DNA of 42,298 bases from Acidobacteriota bacterium (lineage in GTDB: Bacteria > Acidobacteriota > Vicinamibacteria > Vicinamibacterales > SCN-69-37): positions 1 to 42,298 of the forward strand of contig SYFT01000005.1 in the NCBI GenBank assembly GCA_005799825.1. Direction: 5' to 3'. The translations under genes were made by a program, and so were the position numbers. Shown piece by piece: positions 8,706 through 17,749 of this stretch. The notes under the pieces are model-generated. The model was given only the letters and a program-made list of their open reading frames with translations. It did not search any database and was not told the DNA's origin. Position 1 is the first letter of the stretch, and every line of letters begins with the position of its first letter.

Positions 8706-9497
8706 ATGGATTGTGGGCTGAAGGGCAAAGTCGCGATGGTCGCCGGCGCAAGCCGTGGTCTTGGGTTGGCGGTGGCGCGCGGACTGGCCGCCGAAGGTGT
8801 GAGCGTCTCGATGGGGTCGCGCAACACCGACTCGATCACGGCGGCCGCGGCCGCCATCACAAAAGACACCGGCGCACCCACGCTGGCGCATGCCCTCGAT
8901 GTGCGGTCTGGCGAGTCGATTCACGCCTGGTTCGATACCACCGCGGCGAAATTCGGAGGCGTCGATCTGCTGTTCGTGAACGCCGGCGGACCGCCCGCCG
9001 GAACGGTGCTGTCGTTTGACGATGCGGCGTGGCAGGGTGCGTTTGACCTGTTGCTACTCAGCGCCGTTCGCATGGTGCGATTGGCCGTGCCCTCTATGAA
9101 GCACCGCGGCGGAGGCGCCATCGTCGTCTCTACCTCGTCGGTGGTGAAGGAACCGATTCCGAATTTGGCCTTGTCGAACGTTGTGCGCTCGTCGGTAGCG
9201 GCGCTATCCAAGACACTGGCAAACGAATTGGCTGCGGACGGCATTCGCGTGAATCACTTGTTGCCGGGCCGCATCGACACCGACCGCATTCGCGAACTCG
9301 ACACCATTCGCGCCACAGCCACCGGCGCCTCGGCCGACGAGGTGAAGGCAATATTTGCGCAAGCCATTCCCCTGGGCCGCTATGGCACGCCGGCAGAGTA
9401 TGCGAGTGCCGCGGTGTTCCTGTTCTCAGACGCGGCCCGCTACATCACGGGCGCGTCGCTCCAGGTCGACGGCGGCGCGGTCAAGGCGGCATCCTAG
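8706..9497 (+). CDS. Atypical short-chain dehydrogenase/reductase lacking YxxxK, 263 aa
   Basis: The Rossmann fold shows GASRGLG at residues 14-20, VNAGGPP near 91-97, VSTSS at 141-145 and a C-terminal ITGASLQVDGG. At the catalytic position the expected YxxxK is replaced by S157-N-V-V-R161, aligned by the usual 13-residue spacing from S144 and by the following SSVAALSKTLANEL. This matches the 'BKR-like SDR-like' subgroup, which is known for imperfect cofactor and catalytic motifs and is often annotated 3-oxoacyl-ACP reductase. Classical keto-reductase chemistry is therefore doubtful; a different proton donor or a non-enzymatic role is possible. The TAG stop overlaps the GTG where the crcB remnant begins. 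It is divergent from udk. Confidence 0.88.
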   Translation: MDCGLKGKVAMVAGASRGLGLAVARGLAAEGVSVSMGSRNTDSITAAAAAITKDTGAPTLAHALDVRSGESIHAWFDTTAAKFGGVDLLFVNAGGPPAGTVLSFDDAAWQGAFDLLLLSAVRMVRLAVPSMKHRGGGAIVVSTSSVVKEPIPNLALSNVVRSSVAALSKTLANELAADGIRVNHLLPGRIDTDRIRELDTIRATATGASADEVKAIFAQAIPLGRYGTPAEYASAAVFLFSDAARYITGASLQVDGGAVKAAS

Positions 9498-9838
9498 TGT
9501 CTGCGCTCGCCGCTGTCGCGGTGGGCGGCGCTGTGCATCGCGCAGTATCGCCATGATGTCCCTACGGCACGCTGACGGTCAATGTGGTGGGGAGGCTGGT
9601 GGTAGGGTGTGCCGCCGGAGTCTTTGCCGCTCGCGCCGAGACGCGGGACCACCTGCTGCAACTGTTCCTGGTCGTGGGTGTGTGTGGCGGGTTCACCACT
9701 TTCTCCGCCTTTTCGGCTGATACCTATCCCCTGGTGCAGCGAGGAGCCCTGGCGTCTGCGGCCCTCAACGTAACGCTGCAGGTGGTGGGGTCGCTGGCCG
9801 CGGTTTTCGCGGGTTTCTGGCTCTCCCGACAGCTCTGA
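9497..9838 (+). pseudogene. crcB: Broken crcB (fluoride channel Fluc) gene
   Basis: CrcB/Fluc is a small four-helix fluoride exporter. From the GTG at 9497 the frame reads MSALAAVAVGGAV, like the first CrcB helix, but hits TGA at 9554-9556. The same frame then continues PYGTLTVNVVG, GVCGGFTTFSAFSAD and a last hydrophobic helix to TAA-free sequence ending at TGA 9836-9838. These are the GTLxVN and GGxTTFSTF signatures. Compared with typical CrcB, about ten residues between the first helix and GTLxVN are missing, and TM2 carries an Arg where Gly is usual. A GTG at 9584 could start an 84-aa product, but that would lack TM1 and the GTLxVN asparagine. The best call is a pseudogene. No fluoride riboswitch precedes it. 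Confidence 0.75.
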
Positions 9839-9844
9839 CGCGTC

Positions 9845-9863
9845 AATGGGGCAACGCCCCATT
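9845..9863. terminator. 8-bp stem hairpin between crcB remnant and tRNA-Leu
   Basis: AATGGGGC (9845-9852) and GCCCCATT (9856-9863) pair perfectly around a 3-nt loop. The hairpin lies 16 nt downstream of the tRNA 3' end on the minus strand and just after the crcB stop on the plus strand, a position suited to a bidirectional terminator. There is no U-tract on either side, so efficiency is uncertain. Confidence 0.45.
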
Positions 9864-9865
9864 GC

Positions 9866-9876
9866 CATTGGCTCAT
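9866..9876 (-). repeat. Octamer-family repeat copy beside tRNA-Leu
   Basis: The minus strand reads ATGAGCCAATG, identical to the sequence at the ends of udk and tsaD. It lies within 3 bases of the tRNA 3' end, next to the hairpin at 9845-9863. Confidence 0.45.
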
Positions 9877-9878
9877 TG

Positions 9879-9965
9879 TGGTGCGGAAGAGAGGACTCGA
9901 ACCTCCACCCTATTGCTAGGACTAGCTCCTGAGGCTAGCGCGTCTGCCAATTCCGCCACTTCCGC
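9879..9965 (-). tRNA. tRNA-Leu (anticodon CAG)
   Basis: The acceptor stem GCGGAAG/CTTCCGC closes with discriminator A and an encoded CCA (87 nt in all). The D arm begins TGGCGGAATTGGCAGACGCG. The anticodon stem CTAGC/GCTAG encloses the loop CTCAGGA, giving anticodon CAG, which reads CUG. A class II variable arm and a T arm containing GGTTCGAGTCC follow. The long variable arm and anticodon both indicate leucine. CUG should be a dominant Leu codon in this GC-rich genome. Confidence 0.96.
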
Positions 9966-10065
9966 ACGAAGGGGTCTTACAGGCACGCCCGTCCATATGA
10001 GACGGAAGTTGCGAGTATATCCCAACCTAGTTCCTCATATACTTCCAGCAGGAGATCCCCCTGCC

Positions 10066-11814
10066 TTGAGTGCTCGCCGCGGTGTCGCTGTCGTTCTTTT
10101 CCTGATCTTTCTCGCTCTCATGGCCTCGGCCGCGGGCCTGTTGATGCTGGCTCTCCTGTTCGGCGGCGGGCAGGCCGCGCCCGTGGTGGCGTCCAATTCA
10201 ACATTGTTCCTGCGCGTGCAGGCGCCGTTCCCGGAAATTGACTCCAGTAGCGTGTTCTCGGCGTTCATGCCGACGCCGCCGACGCTGCGGACGGTGCTGG
10301 CCGTGATCGAAAAAGCCAAACGCGACGACCGCATCCGGGGCATGGTCGTGATCCCGAGCACCAACGGCGCGTTGTGGGCGCAGGTGCAGGAAGTGCGGGA
10401 TGCCATGGCGGCGTTCCGGGCCTCAGGCAAATCACTAGTCGTGTTCATGGAATACGGCGGGGCCGCCGACTACTACCTGGCCTCCGCCGCCGAGCGCGTA
10501 CTGATGATGCCCGCCGGCAGCCTCGATGTGTCTGGCCTGGCCACGTACGAGGTGTTCCTGCGTGGCGCCTTCGACAAACTCGGGGTCTACCCGGACTTGC
10601 TCCACATGGGGGAATTCAAGTCGGCCTCGAACACGTTCACCGAACGCGGCTTCACGCCCGCCCATCGCGAAATGACGCGGTCGCTGAATCGTGACGCCTA
10701 CGACCAGTTGGTCAGCGCGATTGCGACTGGACGCAAGCGGAGTGTCGAAGACATCCGGCGTGCACTCGATCAGGGCCCGTTCCTGCCTGAGGAAGCGAAG
10801 GCCGCGGGCCTCATCGACGATCTGGCCTACGACGACCAGATTGATGATGCCTCCCCCGTGCAGGGCACCCGGCGCCTCGAGGGCGACGACTACACACGCG
10901 GATTCATTGCGAGTATCGGATCGGGGCCACGCGTCGCCCTGCTGTACGGCGTCGGCACCATTGCCAGCGGCAGGAGCAGTTTCGACGGGCCGACCGGCGC
11001 GGTGCTTGGTTCCGATACGTTCGTGGAGTGGATTCGCAAAGTACGGGCCGACAGCTCGATCAAGGCCATTGTGATTCGCATCGACAGCCCGGGAGGTTCG
11101 GCCATCGCGTCGGAAGTGATTTGGCGCGAACTCATGCTGGCCCGCCAGGTGAAACCCATCATCGTCTCCATGGGCGATGTGGCCGCGTCGGGTGGTTATT
11201 ACATGGCGGTGCCCGCCACCGCCATCGTGGCACAGCCGGGCACCATCACCGGGTCGATCGGGGTGGTGACCGGCAAGTACGTGCTCAAAGGGGCGTTCGA
11301 TAAACTGGGCATTGGCACCGACAGCGTGAGTGACGGAAAAAATGCCCAGATCTATTCGCCCTTCCGGGCGTTCACGCCCGAGGAACGCGCGAAGGTGGAG
11401 GGACAGATGCAGGCCACGTACGACTTGTTTGTCTCGCGTGTCGCCGAGGGGCGCCGGTCATCACCGGACAAGATTCACGCGATCGCCCAGGGCCGCGTAT
11501 GGACGGGGCAGCAGGCCCACGAATTTGGCCTCGTTGATGAGTTGGGCGGGCTCGATCGCGCCATCGCGTTGGCCAAGGAGCACGCCAAGCTCGACGCCGG
11601 CAAGCCTGTGACGTTGGTGATCTATCCGCAGAAGCGCTCCTTTGCGGATCTGGTGGCGAATCCCCTTGGGCTGAGCCTGGGCGCTTCGTTGGAACTCGCG
11701 ACCCGCCGCCCGGAGGCCCGCCTCGTGGACGCCGTCGCCGACCGCCTGCGCTTGTTCCGCCGGGGCGAAACGCTTGCGTTGATGCCGAACCTGTTTTTCA
11801 CTCAGGGATGGTGA
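10066..11814 (+). CDS. sppA: Signal peptide peptidase SppA (67K type), 582 aa
   Basis: SppA is a membrane-anchored periplasmic serine protease that degrades cleaved signal peptides with a Ser/Lys dyad. The tandem-repeat form is seen here: the N-terminal half supplies the general-base lysine ([12 protein letters not shown]185) and the C-terminal half the nucleophile ([12 protein letters not shown]375). A hydrophobic anchor ([20 protein letters not shown]) lies at residues 9-28. The frame is open far upstream, even through the tRNA, so the start needs choosing. TTG at 10066 has AGGAG 11 nt upstream and a TATACT -10-like box at 10038-10043; ATG at 9997 lies before that box and is the alternative. 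The length of 582 fits the family (about 600). It is convergent with ppiD, with 3 bp between stops. Confidence 0.93.
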   Translation: MSARRGVAVVLFLIFLALMASAAGLLMLALLFGGGQAAPVVASNSTLFLRVQAPFPEIDSSSVFSAFMPTPPTLRTVLAVIEKAKRDDRIRGMVVIPSTNGALWAQVQEVRDAMAAFRASGKSLVVFMEYGGAADYYLASAAERVLMMPAGSLDVSGLATYEVFLRGAFDKLGVYPDLLHMGEFKSASNTFTERGFTPAHREMTRSLNRDAYDQLVSAIATGRKRSVEDIRRALDQGPFLPEEAKAAGLIDDLAYDDQIDDASPVQGTRRLEGDDYTRGFIASIGSGPRVALLYGVGTIASGRSSFDGPTGAVLGSDTFVEWIRKVRADSSIKAIVIRIDSPGGSAIASEVIWRELMLARQVKPIIVSMGDVAASGGYYMAVPATAIVAQPGTITGSIGVVTGKYVLKGAFDKLGIGTDSVSDGKNAQIYSPFRAFTPEERAKVEGQMQATYDLFVSRVAEGRRSSPDKIHAIAQGRVWTGQQAHEFGLVDELGGLDRAIALAKEHAKLDAGKPVTLVIYPQKRSFADLVANPLGLSLGASLELATRRPEARLVDAVADRLRLFRRGETLALMPNLFFTQGW

Positions 11815-11817
11815 GTC

Positions 11818-13740
11818 CTAACTTCCGAAGATGGTCCGAAGCGCTGCCTCGTTGAAGATGATCTTCATCTTCAACTTGGCCTTGGTCATGTAGGCCGCGA
11901 AGAAATCCTGCTGGCGCTGCTGCAGTACCTGGTCGGATGTCTGCGGCGTGCCCGTGGCGAGGGCTTCCGGCGTGACGTCCGTCCGGTCGGTGACGCGCGC
12001 GACGACCACCGCCGAGTCGGTCTGGATGGTCCCCGACGTGGCACCCTTGGCCAGGGCAAACACCGCCTGGTCCACCGCCGTGTTCACTCCCACCTCGGGG
12101 TAGGGTGTACCGCGCGTGATGAGCTCGGTGGTCTTGACGTCCACGCCGGCGGCCTTGGCTGCCGCCGCGAATGACCCGCGCGCCGACGCCTGCGCCATGC
12201 CCGCCGCCTTGGTGGCCGCGAGCGCCACGGCGCTGACCCGAATGACGTCCTCGCGCACCTTGGTCTTCACTTCGTCGAGCGTCGGGATGGCCGGGGGCTT
12301 GATCTCGGTCAGGGTGACAAACGCGATGCCTTGACTTGTCCGCAACTGTGCGCTGACCTTGTTCAGTTCCATCGTGAACGCCGCCGAGGCCACTGCCGGC
12401 GCATACCCAAGTCCGGCCAGCGGTTCCTCGCGCGAGAACAGCCCGGAGTCGGAAACCGTCAGGTTCCGCGACGCGGCGACCCGGTCGAGGTCTGTCGGGT
12501 CGTCAATCTCTTTCGCGGCCGCGTCGGCGATCGTCTGCGCTTCGGTCTGGGCCTTTTCGAACTTCACCTGATCTTCGAGTTGGGCCCGCACGTCGGCCAG
12601 CGGCTGTGCGCCCGCCGCACGGCGCTCGGTGGTCTTGATGATGTGGAAGCCGAAGTCCGACTTCACCACGTCGCTGATCTGTCCCGGCTGCATCGCAAAG
12701 GCCGCGTCCGAGAACGGCTTCACCATGGCTTCGCGCGCGAAGAAGTTCAGGTCGCCACCCATGGGAGCTGAACCGTCCTCCGAGTACTGCTTGGCCAATG
12801 CCGCAAAATCTCCACCGGCCTTGACCCTCACGAGCATGGCATTAGCGGCGGATTTCTGTTTCGCCTCGTCCTTACCTTCACCGGTCTTGAACAGGATGTG
12901 GCTCGCGCGCACCTGTTCGGGCGTGGTGAACTGCGCCAGATTGTCGCGATACCGGGTCTCCACTTCGGCGGGTGTCACTACGCGGGTGGCCCGCAGAGCC
13001 TCGGCGTCGATCAGGAGATAACGGACGCGACGTTTTTCAGGCGCCCGGTACGTCTCCTGGTTGCCGGCAAAATGTGCCGCGATCTGGGCGTCGGTCGGCG
13101 TGAGGCCTGAGCTGAACTGGCCGGCCGTGAACACCGCCATCTCCAGTTTTACCTTCTCGTTCTGCCGCCGATACTCGCTTTCAGCCTCGGCACCAGTGAC
13201 ATGCACCCAGGACGTGACCGCCGCCTGCAATTTCTCCGATAGCAGTCCCTTGCGCATCTGCGCTTCGAAATCCGCCGCGCGAACGGGCGGCCGCTGGAAC
13301 GCCAGCACCTGGCGATACCGCACGTCACCGATGAACACGCCGTTCTCCTGGAACCCCGGCATGCGCACGATGCGCTCTCTCAGTTCGGCGTCAGTGACCG
13401 TCATCCCCAGTCGCTCCGCGGTGACGACAATGGCTTCTTCATCCACCATCTGCTGGACCACTCGCTGCGGGATCTGCAACTGCCGGATCATCTCTTCGGT
13501 AATCTGGCCGCCGTAGCTCTGCCGCACGCTCATCAACTGCTGCTGATACAGCCGCTGGTACGTGCCCACCGTGAGAGGGCGGCCTTCAACTGTGACGATG
13601 GCGTCGTTGGGGTTCGTGCCGACACCTCCCACCGGATCGAGGAAGCTGGGGACGTAGAGAAGAACAAAAGTGACGACCACCAAGCCAAGGCTCCATTTCA
13701 GCCAGGCTTTATGGCGGCGCATCCGGTCGAGCATCGTCAT
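11818..13740 (-). CDS. ppiD: PpiD-like periplasmic peptidyl-prolyl isomerase/foldase, 640 aa
   Basis: The N-terminal transmembrane anchor (about residues 15-31) is followed by a SurA_N-like chaperone region (about 45-190). A parvulin domain (about 275-372) carries RASHILFK, GGDLNFF, VKPFSDAAFAMQPGQISDVV and FGFHIIK. A second, degenerate PPIase-like region and a long C-terminal arm complete the PpiD architecture (E. coli PpiD is 623 aa). PpiD is an inner-membrane-anchored chaperone that receives proteins leaving the Sec translocon. The start is ATG at 13740, with an alternative ATG two codons in. It is convergent with sppA, so two envelope quality-control genes sit end to end. The gap to the divergent GGDEF gene (109 bp) should hold both promoters. 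Confidence 0.9.
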   Translation of the reverse strand: MTMLDRMRRHKAWLKWSLGLVVVTFVLLYVPSFLDPVGGVGTNPNDAIVTVEGRPLTVGTYQRLYQQQLMSVRQSYGGQITEEMIRQLQIPQRVVQQMVDEEAIVVTAERLGMTVTDAELRERIVRMPGFQENGVFIGDVRYRQVLAFQRPPVRAADFEAQMRKGLLSEKLQAAVTSWVHVTGAEAESEYRRQNEKVKLEMAVFTAGQFSSGLTPTDAQIAAHFAGNQETYRAPEKRRVRYLLIDAEALRATRVVTPAEVETRYRDNLAQFTTPEQVRASHILFKTGEGKDEAKQKSAANAMLVRVKAGGDFAALAKQYSEDGSAPMGGDLNFFAREAMVKPFSDAAFAMQPGQISDVVKSDFGFHIIKTTERRAAGAQPLADVRAQLEDQVKFEKAQTEAQTIADAAAKEIDDPTDLDRVAASRNLTVSDSGLFSREEPLAGLGYAPAVASAAFTMELNKVSAQLRTSQGIAFVTLTEIKPPAIPTLDEVKTKVREDVIRVSAVALAATKAAGMAQASARGSFAAAAKAAGVDVKTTELITRGTPYPEVGVNTAVDQAVFALAKGATSGTIQTDSAVVVARVTDRTDVTPEALATGTPQTSDQVLQQRQQDFFAAYMTKAKLKMKIIFNEAALRTIFGS

Positions 13741-13849
13741 GGGAGGACCTGTCTTCCAAGCGTGCGCGGGACGACCCCACGCAAGGTTTGCATTATGCCA
13801 CGACCGAGGGGGGAATCGCCCGAAGTGTTAGAAAAATCAGGAGATGGGC

Positions 13850-15367
13850 ATGGTAACATTCGGTCAACGCGATACCATGCCGGGACGACGACTGCGGGCA
13901 CCTTCCACACGCCGAACGGCCCCCCCTCCAAACGTGGTGACACTGGCCGTGTGCCACCGTGCCGCAAAAGGAGAGAGCGTCGAACGGCATGTGGCTCCGC
14001 TGCGACGAACGCGGCGGGTGGCTCTGGCCATCACCCGGCAGACGGTTTCGGCACTGCCTCCCAGGGGCATCACCGGCATTTTGTGGGAGATCGCGGCCGA
14101 CTCGGGCCTCGATCGGCGGCGAGTGTCGTCGTTGCTCGAGCGGGCGCCCGCGGCGTCGTACTCGTCCACCAGCGACCGGCATCTTGGCGACCTCTCGCGA
14201 TCGCTTGGTTTTCTTCATCACCTGACCGTCCCGCTCAGATGGCCGGAGGTCGAACGCGCGCTGGGCCTTCCCGGGGCGGTGGATCTGGCCGACCGTCTTG
14301 ACCGGGCAGGCACAAGCCTGCGCCGGCTAGCCGAACGTGCTGAAGTGCTCAGCGACCTGCTGGCCGCGGTGAATGAGTCCACGGCGCCGCATGCGATCGC
14401 CTCCGCACTGGTGGCACGCGTGGCGACGTGGCTGCCAATGGCGACCTGGTCGGCGGTGGCGGTGGAGACCGACGGGCAGGTGCATTGGCTGGCGAGCCGT
14501 GAGGTGGAGCGGACGCACAAGGCGCCGGTCGAGGCGATTGCCGACCTCGTCGTGCAGAGCGGCGAACCGTTCGCGACGTCGCGCGTGGCCGGCGATCGGC
14601 GCATTGGTGAGGCTGTGGAGGTTGCGGCGGTGGGGTTTCCGCTGATGGCCAACGGCGCCATTGTTGGCGTGTTGGTCGGGTTCGATCATGGCCGGGCTCG
14701 GCGGGAGCCTGAGTGGTCGGTTGCTGTGAAGGTGGCATTGACGCGGCTGGTGCAGCCAGCCGCGTTCGCGCTTGGGCATGCCCTCCGGGTTATGAGGGCC
14801 GAGGCGTTGTCGGTGACCGACGACTTGACGCAGTTGTTCAATTCGCGCTACCTCCACGACGTACTGCGGAAGGAAGTCAAACGGGCTGTGCGAAGCGGCC
14901 GCGCGTTGTCGCTGATTTTTGTGGACCTGGACGGGTTCAAGAAGATTAACGACGCCCACGGACATGTGCTCGGCAGCCGGGCTCTGGTGGAAGCGGCGGC
15001 GGTGATTCGCGGTGCGGCCAGGGAGACGGATGTGGTGGCGAGGTTCGGCGGCGATGAATTCGCCATCGTGTTGCCGGAGACCGACGACGAGGGGGCGCTC
15101 GCTGTGGCGAAGCGCCTGCGGGAACATATCGCGCGGTATGTGTTTCTCTCTGACCGCGGCAAGGGCAGCCGGCTCACGGTGTCGATCGGCGTCGCGACAT
15201 TGCCCACCGTGGCCGAGAACGCCGATGGGTTGTTGCACGCGGCGGATGCGGCGATGTATCGGGTGAAGGATGCAGGCCGCGATGGCGTGCAGGTGGCGGT
15301 GGACCGGGTGGTATTGCCCGTGCTGCCCATTGTGATCGACGATAGTAAAGAGGGAGACATGCGTTGA
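13850..15367 (+). CDS. GAF-GGDEF diguanylate cyclase, 505 aa
   Basis: This protein makes cyclic di-GMP from two GTP. The C-terminal GGDEF domain (about 325-480) has an intact GGDEF at residues 400-404. The inhibitory I-site RETD (391-394) lies exactly five residues upstream, so product feedback is expected. A GAF-like sensory region spans about 170-320; the first 130 residues are basic and unrecognised. No membrane segment is seen, so it is probably cytosolic. The ATG at 13850 is favoured because AGGAG at 13839-13843 lies six bases before it; the ATG at 13844 directly abuts that site. Its last codons overlap the TTG start of mreB by 4 bp, indicating translational coupling to the cell-elongation operon. 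Confidence 0.92.
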   Translation: MVTFGQRDTMPGRRLRAPSTRRTAPPPNVVTLAVCHRAAKGESVERHVAPLRRTRRVALAITRQTVSALPPRGITGILWEIAADSGLDRRRVSSLLERAPAASYSSTSDRHLGDLSRSLGFLHHLTVPLRWPEVERALGLPGAVDLADRLDRAGTSLRRLAERAEVLSDLLAAVNESTAPHAIASALVARVATWLPMATWSAVAVETDGQVHWLASREVERTHKAPVEAIADLVVQSGEPFATSRVAGDRRIGEAVEVAAVGFPLMANGAIVGVLVGFDHGRARREPEWSVAVKVALTRLVQPAAFALGHALRVMRAEALSVTDDLTQLFNSRYLHDVLRKEVKRAVRSGRALSLIFVDLDGFKKINDAHGHVLGSRALVEAAAVIRGAARETDVVARFGGDEFAIVLPETDDEGALAVAKRLREHIARYVFLSDRGKGSRLTVSIGVATLPTVAENADGLLHAADAAMYRVKDAGRDGVQVAVDRVVLPVLPIVIDDSKEGDMR

Positions 15368-16389
15368 ATTTACGGTCGCTGTTTTCGCTGTTTTGCAGCG
15401 ATCTTGCTATTGACCTTGGCACCGCGAACACGTGCGTGTACGCGCGCGGCAGGGGCATCGTGGTCAACGAGCCCTCCATCGTGGCCATCAACAAGATCTC
15501 GGGGCGTATTGAAGCCGTGGGGCGCGAGGCGAAGGAAATGCTGGGGCGCACCCCGGGCAACATCGCCGCCATCAAGCCGATGAAGGACGGCGTGATCGCC
15601 GACTTCGAAGTGACCGAAAAGATGCTGGCGCACTTCATCAAGAAGGCGCACAACCGCACCATGTGGGTGCGGCCGCGCATTGTCATCGGGGTACCGTCGG
15701 AAATAACACAAGTTGAAAAACGCGCAGTCAAGGACAGCGCGTATCGCGCCAAGGCCAGCGAGGTGTATCTGGTCGAGGAAGCGATGGCGGCCGCCATCGG
15801 CGCCGGCATGCCGATCGAAGAAGCGTCGGGCAACATGGTGGTCGACATCGGCGGTGGTACGACGGACATTGCGGTGATTTCGCTGGCGGGCATCGTCTAT
15901 TCGAAGGCCATTCGTGTAGCCGGTAATGAGATGGACGAAGCGATCATCCAGTACATCAAGAAGTCGTACAACCTTCTCATTGGCGAGCGTACGGCCGAAC
16001 GGATCAAGATGCAGTTGGGGTCGGCCTTTCCGCTCGACGAGCGCATCACGATGGAGATCAAGGGGCGCCATTTGATCGAGGGTATACCCAAGACCATCAC
16101 CATCACCGACGAAGAGGTCCGTGAAGCCCTGGCTGAAACGATCAATGTGATTGTGGACGCCGTGCGCGTGGCCCTGGAGCGGACGCCGCCCGAGCTCTCA
16201 GCCGACATCGTCGATCGCGGCATCGTAGTGACCGGTGGTGGCGCGCTTTTGAAAAATCTCGATCGGCGCTTGCGTGAAGAGACCGGGTTACCCGTGGCCA
16301 TGGCCGAAGATCCGCTGTCCACGGTGGTGCTTGGTGCCGGCAAGATGCTGTCGAACTTCGAACTCCTGAGAAAAATTTCGCTGGATTGA
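15364..16389 (+). CDS. mreB: Rod shape-determining protein MreB, 341 aa
   Basis: MreB is the bacterial actin homologue; its ATP-dependent membrane-bound filaments orient the elongation machinery. DLAIDLGTANTCVY near the N-terminus is the phosphate-1 loop, VDIGGGTTDIAVISLAG the phosphate-2 loop and VVTGGGALLKNLDRRL the adenosine motif. The length is typical for the family. The start is TTG at 15364, which overlaps the stop of the GGDEF gene; residues MNLRSLFSLFCSDL match the usual amphipathic membrane-binding N-terminus. mreC follows after 4 bp. Confidence 0.97.
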   Translation: MNLRSLFSLFCSDLAIDLGTANTCVYARGRGIVVNEPSIVAINKISGRIEAVGREAKEMLGRTPGNIAAIKPMKDGVIADFEVTEKMLAHFIKKAHNRTMWVRPRIVIGVPSEITQVEKRAVKDSAYRAKASEVYLVEEAMAAAIGAGMPIEEASGNMVVDIGGGTTDIAVISLAGIVYSKAIRVAGNEMDEAIIQYIKKSYNLLIGERTAERIKMQLGSAFPLDERITMEIKGRHLIEGIPKTITITDEEVREALAETINVIVDAVRVALERTPPELSADIVDRGIVVTGGGALLKNLDRRLREETGLPVAMAEDPLSTVVLGAGKMLSNFELLRKISLD

Positions 16390-16393
16390 TCTG

Positions 16394-17227
16394 TTGGGCA
16401 GCACGCGTCGCACCCTTGTCCTGTTCCTGGTGCTGAGCTTCGCCCATCTGCTGCTGATGTCGGTGCAGATGCAGACGCGCAGCGGCCTACCGTTGTTCCA
16501 GGCGGGCGCTTTCAGCGTGTTCGCCGCTATCCAGCGAGTCATGGCCGGCGTCTCAGATGTGGTCCGATCGGGCTGGTCCAACTACGTTGCTCTGCGGGGT
16601 GTCGCCGCCCAGAACGACGCCCTGCAGAAACAGGTGCTGTCGCTTGAAGGGCAGGTGCAGACGCAGGCGGCCATCGTCAGTCAGACGCGGGCGCTTGAGC
16701 AGTTGCTGAACCTGCAGCAGAATCTGGTGGCTTCGACGCTCGCGGCGCGTGTTATCGCCGGAGATCCCGCCCCGGGCGCGTTTGTGATCACTATCGATCG
16801 AGGCAGCGCTGATGGCGTGGAACCCAACATGGCCGTGCTGGGGCACGTGGGCGTGATCGGCCGGGTGATCAACCGCCCCACGGCATACGCCGCGCAGGTG
16901 CAACTGCTCATCGGCCACAATGCGGGCGCCGGTGGCGTCACGGAGTTCTCAGAAGCTGTCGGTCCGGTCAAAGGCGGGGCGGGCGATCCGCCCCTGGAAA
17001 TGGCCTACGTGGATTTGCTCAAAGACGTGCGGGTTGGCGAGCGGGTGCTGACTTCAGGGCTGGATGGCATCTTTCCCAGGGGGTTTGTGATCGGCACGAT
17101 CGAACGTGTCGTCAAAGGCAGTGGCGAGTACAGCGAAATCGCCGTACGGCCGGCCGTGGATTTTTCCAATATCTCGGTGGTCCTGGTGATGTTGGCGCGT
17201 CCGGCTCGCGCGGAGGGCGGCTCGTGA
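16394..17227 (+). CDS. mreC: Rod shape-determining protein MreC, 277 aa
   Basis: MreC is a bitopic periplasmic scaffold that activates PBP2/RodA. The TTG start at 16394 gives MGSTRRTLVLFLVLSFAHLL, a single transmembrane segment. A coiled coil spans about residues 66-109 (LRGVAAQNDALQKQVLSLEG onward), and the two beta-barrel subdomains follow (VIAGDPAPGAFVITIDRGSADGV and GERVLTSGLDGIFPRG). The stop overlaps the GTG of mreD by four bases, so the two are translationally coupled. Confidence 0.95.
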   Translation: MGSTRRTLVLFLVLSFAHLLLMSVQMQTRSGLPLFQAGAFSVFAAIQRVMAGVSDVVRSGWSNYVALRGVAAQNDALQKQVLSLEGQVQTQAAIVSQTRALEQLLNLQQNLVASTLAARVIAGDPAPGAFVITIDRGSADGVEPNMAVLGHVGVIGRVINRPTAYAAQVQLLIGHNAGAGGVTEFSEAVGPVKGGAGDPPLEMAYVDLLKDVRVGERVLTSGLDGIFPRGFVIGTIERVVKGSGEYSEIAVRPAVDFSNISVVLVMLARPARAEGGS

Positions 17228-17745
17228 AGTTCGGGCGCGTGCTCGTGACGGTGCTGGTGGCGCTCACGCTCCAGTTGGCACTGGCCCGGTATGCGGTGGG
17301 CGGCCGGTGGGTGTTCGATCTGGTGCTTGTGGCGGTGGTCTACGGCGCCCTGTTGTGGGGGCCGGCGGCCGGGATGTGGATTGGCACCCTCGGCGGGCTG
17401 ATGCAGGACGCGCTGAGCGAGGATGTGATTGGTGTCGGCGGGTTTGCCAAGACCGTGGTGGGTTTTGGTGTGGGAGGGCTGGGTCTGCAGTTCCTGGTGG
17501 CCCGACCCCTGGCGCGTGCCAGTGTGGTGGCGGTCGCCACGGTGCTGCATCGCCTGATCGTGGTCGGGTTGTGGGCGACTGCGGATCAAGAGTGGAAGGG
17601 CGTGGCGTGGACCGTTTTGCTGATGGAGACCGGCCTCAATGCGGCAGCCGGCCTGGCGGCGTTCCACCTTACGCAGATGCTACCGGGTGTGATCCAGCAC
17701 ACGCGAGCGGGTTGCCGGTCGCCACTGAGTCGGCGCAGGTGGTAA
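17224..17745 (+). CDS. mreD: Rod shape-determining protein MreD, 173 aa
   Basis: This is a small polytopic membrane protein with about five to six hydrophobic segments. It contains the family-like block WGPAAGMWIGTLGGLMQDAL and the following GFAKTVVGFGVGGL. MreD works with MreC in the elongasome. It starts with GTG at 17224, overlapping mreC. Sequence conservation in this family is low; position between mreC and the PBP2 gene makes the call firm. The C-terminus (CRSPLSRRRW) is basic and cytoplasmic. Confidence 0.92.
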   Translation: MKFGRVLVTVLVALTLQLALARYAVGGRWVFDLVLVAVVYGALLWGPAAGMWIGTLGGLMQDALSEDVIGVGGFAKTVVGFGVGGLGLQFLVARPLARASVVAVATVLHRLIVVGLWATADQEWKGVAWTVLLMETGLNAAAGLAAFHLTQMLPGVIQHTRAGCRSPLSRRRW

Positions 17746-17749
17746 CACG

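Noticed and set aside
9554..9559. Selenocysteine or read-through at the crcB TGA
   Set aside because: No SECIS-like hairpin or selenocysteine gene is seen, CrcB is not a selenoprotein family, and the surrounding region also lacks about ten residues.
9862..10065. N-terminal extension of sppA through the tRNA-Leu gene
   Set aside because: The translation here is of antisense tRNA sequence; a membrane-anchor start with a ribosome site is available at 10066.
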